From Gammaproteobacteria bacterium (GTDB taxonomy: Bacteria; Pseudomonadota; Gammaproteobacteria; DSM-19610), in contig WGBO01000047.1 of assembly GCA_015494295.1 (NCBI GenBank), positions 1 through 32,740 on the forward strand: a stretch of DNA of 32,740 nt, written 5' to 3'. This document shows, piece after piece, positions 8,243-16,148 of this stretch (position 1 is its first letter; each line of letters opens with the position of its first letter). Below the pieces are notes generated by a model. It did no database searches, was not told where the DNA came from, and saw nothing but the letters and a program-made list of their open reading frames with translations. The position numbers and the translations under genes were made by a program.

Positions 8243-9421
8243 TCAAAGTTCACCGTAGGAATGCAACCCCGACAGGAACATATTAACGCCAAGGAATGCA
8301 AACAGTGTGACAAACAACCCGATGATCGCCCACCAGGCCAGCGGCGCGCCGCGCCAGCCGCGGGTCAGGCGCATGTGCAACCAGGCGGCGTAGTTCAGCC
8401 ACACGATCAGCGCCCAGGTCTCTTTCGGATCCCAGGACCAGTACCCACCCCAGGCCTCGGCCGCCCACAGCGCGCCGAGGATGGTGGCCACCGTAAAGAA
8501 GGCGAAGCCCAGCGCGATAGCCTTGTACATGACATCGTCGAGCATCTCCGCGGGCGGCAGGCGGGTGGCGACGAAGCCCTGCGGCGCCACCCGGTCGGCG
8601 CGCTTGCGCACCAGCCAGGCGACGCCCACCATGGCGGCCAGCGCGAACGCGCCATAGCCGACGAAATTGGCCGGCACGTGGATCTTCATCCAGTAACTCT
8701 GCAAGGCGGGTACCAGCGGCTGGATATGGTGCGCGTCGCGGGTAAAGGCGTACCAGAGCAGGAACGCCACCGCGGCGGAAATCACCAGCAGCACGAAGCC
8801 GCCCATGGCGCGGGTGCGGTAACGCCCCTCGTAAAACAGGTAGATGAGCGCCGTAATGAGGCAGAACAGGATGAACACCTCGTAGAGATTGCTCACCGGG
8901 ATGTGGCCGATGTCGGCGCCCATCAGGTAGGACTCGCGCCAGCGCACCATCATGCCGGTGAAGCCCATCACCACCGCCGACCAGGTCAGCGCACTGGCCA
9001 CCTTGCCGGCGTAGTCCGAGCGCGCGGCCAGGGCGATGAAATACGCCACCGTCGCCATCACGAACAAGGCGCTCATCCACATGATGGCCGACTGGCTGGA
9101 AAGCAGGAACTTCAGGAAGAAACTGTCATCGGCGGCCCGCAGCGACGTCCCGTACAGGCCGATGGCGAACAGGCTCAGGCCGGCCACCGCCAGCGTCAGC
9201 GGACGCACCGCCCGCCACAGCCAGCCGAACACCGCCAGCGCCAGCGTCGAGCCCGCCAGGATGGCGGTTTCGTAGTCGTCCATCAGCGTGTGGTAGCGCG
9301 ACCAGGCATAGCCCCCGCCCACCGTCACCAGCAACGCCCACAGCCAGTCGGCCAGACTGCGCTGTTTCCAGAAAGAGGGGTTTTCCAGCCCCTGCAACAG
9401 TTCCTGTTGGGTAACGGACAT
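8243..9421 (-). CDS. ccsB: System II cytochrome c maturation protein CcsB (ResC/CcsA-type haem handling)
   Basis: A 392-residue inner-membrane protein with about eight hydrophobic segments. The tryptophan-rich WWD haem-binding signature appears as WGGYWSWDPKETW near residue 320, with flanking conserved histidines typical of haem-handling proteins. With ResB it exports haem and ligates it to CxxCH motifs of apocytochromes. The ATG at 9421 is chosen because GAGG lies just upstream and it follows the resB stop by five bases; an upstream in-frame start at 9469 would sit inside resB. Naming is confused in this family: the WWD protein is called CcsA, ResC or CcsB in different lineages. Confidence 0.9.
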   Translation of the reverse strand: MSVTQQELLQGLENPSFWKQRSLADWLWALLVTVGGGYAWSRYHTLMDDYETAILAGSTLALAVFGWLWRAVRPLTLAVAGLSLFAIGLYGTSLRAADDSFFLKFLLSSQSAIMWMSALFVMATVAYFIALAARSDYAGKVASALTWSAVVMGFTGMMVRWRESYLMGADIGHIPVSNLYEVFILFCLITALIYLFYEGRYRTRAMGGFVLLVISAAVAFLLWYAFTRDAHHIQPLVPALQSYWMKIHVPANFVGYGAFALAAMVGVAWLVRKRADRVAPQGFVATRLPPAEMLDDVMYKAIALGFAFFTVATILGALWAAEAWGGYWSWDPKETWALIVWLNYAAWLHMRLTRGWRGAPLAWWAIIGLFVTLFAFLGVNMFLSGLHSYGEL

Positions 9422-9426
9422 CCCGC

Positions 9427-11439
9427 TTACCTCGTTACGGTTTTCCAGCGCGCGTCGAGTTGCGCGCACAGGGTTTCAAATTCGCGTTCAAAATCCCGCT
9501 GGTGGCGATGACCGGTGCCCGCCCCCAGGATGTGACTGCTTTCGCCACGACGCTCGATCCAGAACCACAGCTTGCGGTTCGGCACGTAAAACATCAAGAA
9601 CACGCCGATGCACAGCAGCGCGAAGCCAAGATACACCACATTCTTGCCGGGCGCGCGTGCAATCTGCAGGCCGGATGCCTGCACGAAATCGAAATCGCGC
9701 AACTGGAAGAAAAACGGCGACCCGTACGCCCCCAACGCCGCGGCGGCGGTCAGTGACTCGTCGAAAAACCGCGCGTCCTGCTCGCGCATGCCCTGTGACA
9801 GATCGACACCCTCGGCGCGCAGGAGTTCCACGTAGAGTTCGCCCAGAATCGTCTGCAGAACCTTGAAATAGGCGTTCAGCACCTCGTCGCGCCGGCCTTC
9901 CGGCACCCGCTGGCCGACCATGTCGGCAATGGCGTCGAACCCCCCGCCGCGAAACTGCTTCACCAGGCCCAGCATCGACTGCACCACCTGCGCCTGCCCG
10001 ACCGCCACCGGCTCGTCGAGTTGCCCGAAACTCTGGTCGGTGGCGCGGCGCGCGATCTCCAGCACCCGCCGGTCGTCGAACAGCATGGCGTGGAAGCGCA
10101 TGAAGCGTTCGATGCCGCCTGCCTCGTCGATGGGGATATGCAGGTAGCGGAACGGCTCGGCCTGCGACGTCCGCACGCCGCTGAGCATGAACCGGCGCCC
10201 CTCGAACTCGACCGGCAGCATATAGGTTTCGTACTCGTGCGCCTGGCCGGCGGCGTCGCGCAGGCGGAAGGTGAAATTGGGACCGAAGTTCTTCTGCTGT
10301 TCCCTGCCCTCTTCATCCACCACCGGGTTGATGTTGAACATGCGGAAATCGGTGAACTCCAGCGTCATCGGCCCGTCAGGGGTGTCGATGGGCTGGCTCG
10401 CCCGCACCTTGCCGGTCAGTCGCAGCGGCTGGATATCCGCGGCGCGCAGCGGCCAGGCGTCCAGCGTGAGCCCGGTGCCACCGTCGCTGAAGCTGGCCTG
10501 GTAGATGGCGTAGCCCTTGTAGATCCAGGGGTGATTTACGGCGATGGTGCGCGTCACCGGCGCATCGAGGCCGGGGTCGTGGATGACCAGGTCGCTCTCG
10601 AAGGACCTGGGCTGCCCGGTCGCGTAGTGCTCGATGCGGAAATCCTTCACCTCCACTGAAAATGGCAGTGGCTGGACCAGGTAACCGTCGCGCAGTTGCA
10701 GGAACACGATATTGGCCGAACTGCCTTCCGGTATCCGCACCGAGCCGCGAAAGCTCGGGTTGCTGAGCGGCAGGCGACTGATGGCCGGCACCTCGGAGGC
10801 TGGAATGTCGCGCGTCTCGGGTTTCAACTGGCCGCTGGCCTCGCGCAACATCAGGGGCAGGCCGCTGTCGAACAGCGCGCCCACGCAAATCACCACGATG
10901 GCCGCGTGGGTGAAAAAATAACCGAGCTTGCTGTAACGCCCGCGCACCGCGGCCAGAATGTAGTGCCCGCCGTCCTGGCGGGCGCGGGTGCGATAACCCA
11001 GGCCCTGCAGCCAGCCGGCCAGCGCCTGCTGCAGGGCCTGCGGTTCGGCGCCCGCCTCCCACTCGCGCTTGTGGTGAAAGGCGCGCAGGGAATTGTAGCG
11101 CACGTTGAGGTGGAACTGGCGCATCTCGCGCAGCATGTTCGGCGTGTTGCGCCAGATGCACACGCTGGTGGACAACACCAGGAACGCGAGTATGGCGAGA
11201 AACCAGCTCGCACCGTAGACGTCGTACAAGCCCAGCGTATCGAACACCTCGAACCAGAAGGGCCCGAACTTGATAAGGTAGTCCTGGTAGGGCTGGTTCT
11301 GCTGCAACACCGTGCCGACCACGGATGCAATGGCAATGGCCACCAGCAGCGTGATGGCGAGGTTCATGGAACCCAGGAATTCCAGCGCGACCGGGGTGGA
11401 GCGCCGGCGCGGGCTGCTGCGCTGAGCGGAAGACTTCAT
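9427..11439 (-). CDS. resB: System II cytochrome c maturation protein ResB/Ccs1
   Basis: A 670-residue membrane protein. Hydrophobic segments occur near residues 25 to 45 (LAITLLVAIAIASVVGTVL), 80 to 100 and 165 to 185, and a last one near the C-terminus (VVYLGFALLCIGVFLMFYVP). A large periplasmic domain lies between the last two. This is the ResB/Ccs1 layout, the partner of CcsB in apocytochrome binding and haem ligation. A GTG at 11448 is also in frame, but the extended -10 box at 11449-11457 would place transcription start after it, so ATG at 11439 is preferred. It is the first gene after the c4 terminator. Confidence 0.9.
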   Translation of the reverse strand: MKSSAQRSSPRRRSTPVALEFLGSMNLAITLLVAIAIASVVGTVLQQNQPYQDYLIKFGPFWFEVFDTLGLYDVYGASWFLAILAFLVLSTSVCIWRNTPNMLREMRQFHLNVRYNSLRAFHHKREWEAGAEPQALQQALAGWLQGLGYRTRARQDGGHYILAAVRGRYSKLGYFFTHAAIVVICVGALFDSGLPLMLREASGQLKPETRDIPASEVPAISRLPLSNPSFRGSVRIPEGSSANIVFLQLRDGYLVQPLPFSVEVKDFRIEHYATGQPRSFESDLVIHDPGLDAPVTRTIAVNHPWIYKGYAIYQASFSDGGTGLTLDAWPLRAADIQPLRLTGKVRASQPIDTPDGPMTLEFTDFRMFNINPVVDEEGREQQKNFGPNFTFRLRDAAGQAHEYETYMLPVEFEGRRFMLSGVRTSQAEPFRYLHIPIDEAGGIERFMRFHAMLFDDRRVLEIARRATDQSFGQLDEPVAVGQAQVVQSMLGLVKQFRGGGFDAIADMVGQRVPEGRRDEVLNAYFKVLQTILGELYVELLRAEGVDLSQGMREQDARFFDESLTAAAALGAYGSPFFFQLRDFDFVQASGLQIARAPGKNVVYLGFALLCIGVFLMFYVPNRKLWFWIERRGESSHILGAGTGHRHQRDFEREFETLCAQLDARWKTVTR

Positions 11440-11448
11440 GCGACGCAC

Positions 11449-11457
11449 ATTCTACCA
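11449..11457 (-). promoter_or_regulatory. Extended -10 promoter of resB overlapping the cytochrome c4 terminator tail
   Basis: The minus strand reads TGGTAGAAT, which is a TGn element followed by TAGAAT. Transcription would start near 11442, about three bases before the ATG at 11439. The box begins three bases after the T-tract of the upstream terminator, so the hairpin occupies the -35 region. No -35 consensus is visible there, as is usual for extended -10 promoters. Confidence 0.5.
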
Positions 11458-11459
11458 AT

Positions 11460-11487
11460 AAAAAGGGCGGCCCGGTGGCCGCCCTTT
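11460..11487 (-). terminator. Rho-independent terminator of cytochrome c4
   Basis: A perfect 11-base-pair stem (11462-11472 with 11477-11487) with a four-base loop, followed on the minus strand by a T-rich tail TTTTTATT. It lies 22 bases after the c4 stop codon. Confidence 0.88.
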
Positions 11488-11509
11488 CGTTTACCCGCGG
11501 GAAGCTGGC

Positions 11510-12127
11510 CTAGTGCAGACCCTGCACGTAAGCCGCGACGGCCTTGATTTCCTCGTCGCTCATCTTCGACGCGATGCTGCGCATCATCTTGCCGGCGTCG
11601 TTCTTGCGCTGGCCGGCCTTGAACGCCTTGAGCTGGTTCTCGACATACTTGGCGTGCTGACCGCCCAGGGCCGGGAAGTTCGCCTCCGGGTTGCCGGCGC
11701 CGGTCGGACCATGACAGCCGATGCAGGCCGCCACACCGGTGGCCGGATTGCCGCCCCGGTAGATCTTCTCGCCGAGCTTGAGGGTATCCTCGTCGGCGGC
11801 CGCGGTACCGGCCTTGCGCGGCAGGCTGGAGAAGTAGGCGGCGAGATCGGCCATGTCGGTTTCGCTCAGCGCCGCGACCATGCCGGCCATGGTGGCATTG
11901 TTACGATCGGTGCCGGCCTTGAAGTCCTTCAGCTGCTTTTCGATGTACTTGGGGTGCTGCCCGGCCAGGTTCGGCCACTCCGGATTGACGCTCTTGCCGT
12001 CCATCCCGTGACAACCGGCGCAGGTCGCGGACTTCGTCTTGCCTGCAGCGGCATCGCCTGCCGCCATGGCGGGCGCCGTGCCGGCCGCCAGAGAGATTGT
12101 TGCTGCTAAAACAAGCCACTTGTTCAT
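11510..12127 (-). CDS. Dihaem cytochrome c4
   Basis: A 205-residue periplasmic electron carrier made of two similar class I cytochrome halves. A signal peptide ends near residue 22 (APAMA). Haem motifs are CAGCH at 36 to 40 and CIGCH at 135 to 139, and each half has the conserved LAGQH or LGGQH and later methionines that serve as axial ligands. Cytochrome c4 commonly passes electrons to terminal oxidases. ATG at 12127 is chosen because GGAGA lies about ten bases upstream and it gives a clean signal peptide; an in-frame ATG at 12154 lies inside the leader. It is monocistronic, with its own promoter and terminator. Confidence 0.92.
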   Translation of the reverse strand: MNKWLVLAATISLAAGTAPAMAAGDAAAGKTKSATCAGCHGMDGKSVNPEWPNLAGQHPKYIEKQLKDFKAGTDRNNATMAGMVAALSETDMADLAAYFSSLPRKAGTAAADEDTLKLGEKIYRGGNPATGVAACIGCHGPTGAGNPEANFPALGGQHAKYVENQLKAFKAGQRKNDAGKMMRSIASKMSDEEIKAVAAYVQGLH

Positions 12128-12171
12128 GTCGTTACATTCTCCAAGAAACACCACCCAAAAAAGAGCCCAAC

Positions 12172-12200
12172 TGTATACCAGCGGGACCCTTTGGGGTCAA
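12172..12200 (-). promoter_or_regulatory. Sigma70 promoter of cytochrome c4 with internal inverted repeat
   Basis: On the minus strand TTGACC (12195-12200), a 17-base spacer and TATACA (12172-12177). The spacer carries a perfect inverted repeat, GACCC and GGGTC around TTTG (12185-12198), placed where a repressor would block polymerase. The leader is about 37 bases and includes the GGAGA ribosome-binding site. Confidence 0.65.
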
Positions 12201-12255
12201 CATGAAATGGCCGGGCGGCAATCTCCACCCGGCGGGTCGCCGCAGCCTCAATCCC

Positions 12256-12271
12256 TTGTATTTAAATACAA
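12256..12271. promoter_or_regulatory. Perfect 16-base palindrome between cytochrome c4 and engB
   Basis: TTGTATTTAAATACAA reads the same on both strands without a spacer. It stands out in GC-rich surroundings, about 90 bases upstream of the c4 transcription start and about 100 upstream of engB. It resembles a LexA box, but the outer arms are TTG and CAA instead of CTG and CAG, and it does not match an FNR box. Likely a dimeric regulator site; the regulator is unknown. Confidence 0.45.
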
Positions 12272-12358
12272 AAACAGGTTCCTCGCGATCAAAACCGGGG
12301 TTTTCGCGGCTAACGAAATCTTGAGCCGGCACGCCCGTTCTCGCGGCTGGCGGAGGTA

Positions 12359-12367
12359 TGCGACAAT
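12359..12367 (+). promoter_or_regulatory. Extended -10 promoter of engB, predicted leaderless
   Basis: TGC followed by GACAAT (12362-12367) with the ATG at 12374 only six bases further. No -35 consensus lies at the expected distance. Confidence 0.42.
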
Positions 12368-12373
12368 AGCGCC

Positions 12374-12970
12374 ATGGCCCTCGACTACCGCAGCGCACGT
12401 TTCCTCACCAGTGTTCCCGATGCTTCCCTGGCCCCCGACGACGAGGGCGCCGAGGTTGCCTTCGCGGGGCGCTCCAACGCCGGCAAATCCAGCGCGCTGA
12501 ACGCGCTCACCGGACAGAAAGCGCTGGCCCGCACCAGCAAGACGCCGGGGCGTACCCAGCAGATCAACTTCTTCGCCCTGGCCAGCGGCCAGCGCCTGGT
12601 CGACCTGCCGGGCTACGGCTACGCCAAGGTCCCTCAGGCCATGAAAAACAAGTGGCAGCGCAGCATGGTGGACTACCTGCAGACCCGGCAGTCGCTGCGT
12701 GGCCTGGTCATGCTCATGGACTGCCGCCACCCTCTCACCGATTATGATCAGCAGATGCTGCTGTGGTGCGCCGACGTCGACCTGCCGGTGCACGTGCTGC
12801 TGACCAAGGCCGACAAGCTCAAGCGCGGCCCGGCCGGCAACAGCCTGCTGGCGGTGCGCAAGCGGCTGGCGGACTTCCACCCCGGCGCCAGCGTGCAACT
12901 GTTCTCCTCTCTAAAGAAAACCGGCGTCGACGAAGCCCGCGCCGTTCTCGATAACTGGTTAGCCAACTAA
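12374..12970 (+). CDS. engB: Ribosome biogenesis GTPase EngB (YihA/YsxC)
   Basis: A 198-residue GTPase needed for assembly of the large ribosomal subunit. The GTP-binding motifs are all present: G1 GRSNAGKSS (32 to 40), G2 around TPGRTQ (58 to 62), G3 DLPG (77 to 80), G4 TKAD and a G5-like SSLKKTG near the C-terminus. Length and motif spacing match the family. It converges on polA across a 341-base gap that holds a probable small RNA, an arrangement shared with Escherichia coli and Pseudomonas. A -10 box six bases before ATG suggests a leaderless transcript, unusual for a ribosome-assembly gene. Confidence 0.95.
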   Translation: MALDYRSARFLTSVPDASLAPDDEGAEVAFAGRSNAGKSSALNALTGQKALARTSKTPGRTQQINFFALASGQRLVDLPGYGYAKVPQAMKNKWQRSMVDYLQTRQSLRGLVMLMDCRHPLTDYDQQMLLWCADVDLPVHVLLTKADKLKRGPAGNSLLAVRKRLADFHPGASVQLFSSLKKTGVDEARAVLDNWLAN

Positions 12971-12984
12971 CCCGGGAAATGGCC

Positions 12985-13024
12985 AAAAAAAACCCCGGAG
13001 TGCAAGGGGGGAAGCACCGGGGTT
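12985..13024 (-). terminator. Strong Rho-independent terminator of the candidate small RNA
   Basis: On the minus strand AACCCCGG pairs with CCGGGGTT, with a further three-pair TGC/GCA step, a two-base bulge and a C-rich loop, followed by a run of eight Ts (12985-12992). There is no T-tract on the plus strand, so it serves minus-strand transcripts and not engB. Confidence 0.85.
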
Positions 13025-13140
13025 AAGAATACCCGGCTTGGGGAAACCGGGTTGGAGGAATTCCCGTTCTCTTGATCGAACGGGGAGCGTAACGCCAACA
13101 ACGCTCCAGTCGTTGGACTACATCATTGGTTGTTCAAGAT
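12985..13140 (-). ncRNA. Candidate small RNA between polA and engB (positional counterpart of Spot 42/ErsA)
   Basis: The 341-base gap between engB and polA holds no convincing ORF. On the minus strand it shows consecutive hairpins: GGAGCG with CGCTCC (13084-13107), CCCGTTC with GAACGGG (13063-13084) and CCCGG with CCGGG (13031-13052), then a strong terminator ending in eight Ts (12985-13024). Unpaired stretches are C-rich, including CCTCC at 13054-13058 and a CCCCCC terminator loop, as in small RNAs that pair with ribosome-binding sites. polA has its own terminator at 13247-13290, so this second one implies a separate transcript. Spot 42 in enterics and ErsA in Pseudomonas occupy the same gap; Spot 42 runs in the polA direction, as here. 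The 5' end is uncertain: I could not place a convincing promoter, though TATAGT at 13200-13205 is one option. Confidence 0.6.
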
Positions 13141-13246
13141 TGATACAGCGTGATCAAGCCCCCTTCCATAACACCAAGATTTTACCGCTCAATGCCCTAA
13201 CTATAGAACAACTCATACCCGCATGTGTAGTGAACCAACGGCCAAT

Positions 13247-13290
13247 AAAAAATATTGATCGGGTCTTGCGGATGCGGCCCGCAAAACCCG
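13247..13290 (-). terminator. Probable terminator of polA
   Basis: Starting 21 bases after the polA stop, CGGGTTTTGCGG pairs with CCGCAAGACCCG (12 pairs including one G-U) around a seven-base loop (13260-13290). A run of six Ts follows on the minus strand at 13247-13252, offset from the stem by seven bases, so the tail is not ideal. Confidence 0.6.
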
Positions 13291-13311
13291 GCGCATACTG
13301 TGGACAAGGGT

Positions 13312-16035
13312 CTAGTGCGCCTCGTCCCAGTTGCTGCCGACCCCCGCGTCCACCTTCAGCGGCACCGACAGGGTCGCGGCCTCCTCCATGCGCCGGCAGA
13401 TTTCCAGCCGGGCGGCCGGGATGTCCGCTTCCGGCACTTCGAACACGAGTTCGTCGTGTACCTGCATAACCATCTTGACGTTACTAGCCTCCGCTTTAAT
13501 CCATTCGTGCACCGACAACATGGCTTTTTTGATGATGTCGGCGGCGGTACCCTGCATCGGCGCATTGATGGCGGTGCGTTCGGCGGCCTGCCGGCGCTGG
13601 GCATTGCGCGCGCGAATTTCCGGCAGGTACAGGCGGCGGCCGAACAGGGTTTCCACGTAGCCCTGCTCCCGGGCCTGCTCGCGGGTGGCTTCCATATACG
13701 CTTTCACGCCCGGGTAGCGCTCGAAGTACCGGTCCACGTAACGCTGTGCCTCGCCACGATCGATACCCAGTTGCTTTGCCAGTCCGAACGCGGACATGCC
13801 GTAGATCAGGCCGAAGTTGATGGCCTTTGCGGAACGGCGCTGGTCGCCGCTGACCGCCTCCGGCGCCACCCCGAACACCTCGGCGGCGGTGGCGCGGTGA
13901 ATATCCTCGCCCTTCGCGAAAGCCTCGACCAGGCCCGCGTCGCCGGACAGGTGCGCCATGATGCGCAGTTCGATCTGCGAATAGTCGGCGGCCAGCACCA
14001 GGCTCCCGGGCTCGGCGATGAACGCCTGGCGGATGCGCCGCCCCTCCGCCGTGCGCACCGGAATATTCTGCAGGTTGGGATCCGAGGAGGACAGCCGCCC
14101 GGTGGCCGCCACCGCCTGATGGTAGGACGTATGCACGCGCCCGGTGCGCGGATTGACCTGCTCCGGCAGTTTGTCGGTGTAAGTGGACTTCAGCTTGCTC
14201 AGCGAGCGGTATTCCAGAATCAGTTTCGGCAGCGGGTAGTCCAGCGCCAGTTCCTGCAGCACCGGCTCGGCCGTGGACGGCGCGCCCTTGGGCGTCTTGG
14301 CCAGTACCGGCAGTTGCTGCTTGTCGAACAGGATGGCCTGGATCTGCTTGGGCGAACCCAGATTGAAGGGTTCCCCGGCCAGCGCGTGCGCCTCGGCCTC
14401 GACCTGCTGCATGCGTTCGGCGAGTTCGCCGCTCTGGCGGCGCAACATCTCGACGTCCACCTTGACGCCGGTGCGTTCGATGTCGCTCAGCACCGGGATC
14501 AGCGGGCACTCCAGCGTCTCGTACAGTTCGCGCAGCCGCGGCTCCGCCTCCAGCCGCGGCCACAGGGTCCGGTGCAGGCGCAGGGTCATGTCGGCGTCCT
14601 CGGCCGCGTAGGGAGCGGCGGTGTCGAGCGGCACCTGGTTGAAGGCAAGCTGTTTCGCGCCCTTGCCCGCCACGTCCTCGAAGGAGATGTTGCTGCGCCC
14701 AAGGTACTTGCGCGACAACGAATCCAGATCGTGGCGGCTGGCCGTGCTGTCCAGCACGTAGGACTCCAGCATGGTGTCGTAGACGATTCCTTCGAGGGCC
14801 ACGCCGTGGTTGGCGAGCACGTTGCGGTCGTATTTCAGGTGGTGGCCGACCTTGGGCCGCGCCGGGTCGGCGAGCAGCGGCCCGAGCTGGCGGAACACGC
14901 TGTCGCGATCCAGTTGCGCGGGCGCGCCCGGGTAATCGTGGCCGACCGGCAGGTAGGCGGCCTGCCCCGGCTCCACCGCGAACGACACGCCGACCACCTC
15001 GGCCTGCATGTAGTCGAGGCTGGTGGTCTCGGTGTCGAAGGCGATCAGTTCCGCCGCGCGCAGGCGCTCAAGCCACAGGTCCAGTTCGGCCCGGGTGAGG
15101 ATGGTCTGATAGTCGATATCGGCGTCGTCGCCGTCCGCCGCTTCGGCGCCGTTCCCCGAACCGCCCGGCCCGTCGTTGCCATCCAGTTGCCGCAACCAGG
15201 TACGAAACTCCAGTTCAGAGAACAGTTCCCGCAAGCGTTCGGTATCGGGTTCGCCCACCGACAGCTCGTCCAGGTCGATATCCAGCGCCAGGTCGCAGCG
15301 AATGGTGGCGAGCTGCTTCGAAAGTTCGAGCTGATCGAGCGACGCGCGCAGGCTTTCGCCGACCTTGCCCTTGATCTCGTCGGCGTGAGCGACCAGGTTG
15401 TCGACCGAACCGTACCGCGCCAGCCATTTGGCGGCGGTCTTGGGACCCACCTTGGGCACGCCGGGAATGTTGTCGCTGGCATCGCCCACCAGCGCCAGGT
15501 AGTCGATGATCTGGTCCGGCCGCACGCCGAACTTTTCCACCACGCCCTGTTCGTCCAGCACCGTGTCGTTCATGGTGTTGATGAGCGTCACCTGCGGGTT
15601 GACCAGTTGCGCAAGATCCTTGTCGCCGGTGGAAATCACCGTGTGCCAGCCGGCGGCGGTGGCGCGCCGCGCCAGGGTGCCGATGACGTCGTCGGCCTCC
15701 ACGCCCGGCACCTGCAACAACGGCAAGCCCATGGCGCGCACGATCTCCAGCAGCGGCTCGATCTGCGAGGCGAGTTCCGGCGGCATCGACGGGCGGTTGG
15801 CCTTGTAGGCCTCGAACAGCTCGTCGCGGAAGGTCTTGCCGCGGGCGTCGAACACCACCGCCACGCGCCGCGGGTGGTAGGTGTCGAGCAGTTTGCGCAA
15901 CATGTTGACCACGCCGTAGACGGCGCCGGTGTCCTGTCCCTTCGAAGTGGTCAGGGGCGGCAGGGCGTGGAAGGCGCGGTACAGGTAGGAGGAGCCGTCC
16001 ACCATCACGAAAGGCGGCTGTTGTTCGGTGCTCAT
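13312..16035 (-). CDS. polA: DNA polymerase I
   Basis: A 907-residue enzyme for Okazaki fragment processing and repair synthesis. The 5' nuclease domain (about 1 to 290) opens with FVMVDGSSYLYRAFHALPP. The 3'-5' proofreading domain keeps its acidic motif (FDTETTSLD), so it is probably active. The polymerase domain contains motif A (DYSQIELR), the fingers helix with RRSAKAINFGLIYG and motif C (VHDELVFEV). ATG at 16035 is chosen because the protein then begins like the Escherichia coli enzyme; an in-frame ATG at 16077 lies upstream of the predicted transcription start. It converges on engB and is divergent from the DUF2782 gene. Confidence 0.97.
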   Translation of the reverse strand: MSTEQQPPFVMVDGSSYLYRAFHALPPLTTSKGQDTGAVYGVVNMLRKLLDTYHPRRVAVVFDARGKTFRDELFEAYKANRPSMPPELASQIEPLLEIVRAMGLPLLQVPGVEADDVIGTLARRATAAGWHTVISTGDKDLAQLVNPQVTLINTMNDTVLDEQGVVEKFGVRPDQIIDYLALVGDASDNIPGVPKVGPKTAAKWLARYGSVDNLVAHADEIKGKVGESLRASLDQLELSKQLATIRCDLALDIDLDELSVGEPDTERLRELFSELEFRTWLRQLDGNDGPGGSGNGAEAADGDDADIDYQTILTRAELDLWLERLRAAELIAFDTETTSLDYMQAEVVGVSFAVEPGQAAYLPVGHDYPGAPAQLDRDSVFRQLGPLLADPARPKVGHHLKYDRNVLANHGVALEGIVYDTMLESYVLDSTASRHDLDSLSRKYLGRSNISFEDVAGKGAKQLAFNQVPLDTAAPYAAEDADMTLRLHRTLWPRLEAEPRLRELYETLECPLIPVLSDIERTGVKVDVEMLRRQSGELAERMQQVEAEAHALAGEPFNLGSPKQIQAILFDKQQLPVLAKTPKGAPSTAEPVLQELALDYPLPKLILEYRSLSKLKSTYTDKLPEQVNPRTGRVHTSYHQAVAATGRLSSSDPNLQNIPVRTAEGRRIRQAFIAEPGSLVLAADYSQIELRIMAHLSGDAGLVEAFAKGEDIHRATAAEVFGVAPEAVSGDQRRSAKAINFGLIYGMSAFGLAKQLGIDRGEAQRYVDRYFERYPGVKAYMEATREQAREQGYVETLFGRRLYLPEIRARNAQRRQAAERTAINAPMQGTAADIIKKAMLSVHEWIKAEASNVKMVMQVHDELVFEVPEADIPAARLEICRRMEEAATLSVPLKVDAGVGSNWDEAH

Positions 16036-16067
16036 GGTCTGTGGTGTCCCGTTTGAATCTTGCGCAG

Positions 16068-16076
16068 ATGGTAGCA
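16068..16076 (-). promoter_or_regulatory. Possible extended -10 promoter of polA
   Basis: The minus strand reads TGC followed by TACCAT. Transcription would begin near 16061, about 26 bases before the ATG at 16035. It would exclude the longer polA reading frame starting at 16077. Weak by consensus. Confidence 0.35.
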
Positions 16077-16148
16077 TTCCCGGCCACAGTGCTGGAAAAT
16101 GGCGTCGTCAGCGCCACGCGCGAGCCACCGTATTTCAAGGACGCCATC

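Noticed and set aside
5855..9511. A 1218-codon plus-strand open frame opposite the dsbA/acetolactate synthase genes
   Set aside because: It runs antisense to five confidently identified genes. Long antisense frames arise when third codon positions are almost always G or C. Its translation is low-complexity, rich in His, Gln, Arg and Gly.
12256..12271. A LexA (SOS) box
   Set aside because: The central TGT...ACA spacing fits, but the required CTG and CAG ends are TTG and CAA, and neither neighbour is a typical SOS gene.
12991..13024. An engB terminator on the plus strand
   Set aside because: The same stem exists on both strands, but the plus-strand 3' side reads AAGAAT with no T-tract, while the minus strand has eight Ts.
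13255..16056. A 933-codon plus-strand frame opposite polA
   Set aside because: It is antisense to a complete polA with all motifs; the translation has no domain and the composition is that of a GC-rich shadow.
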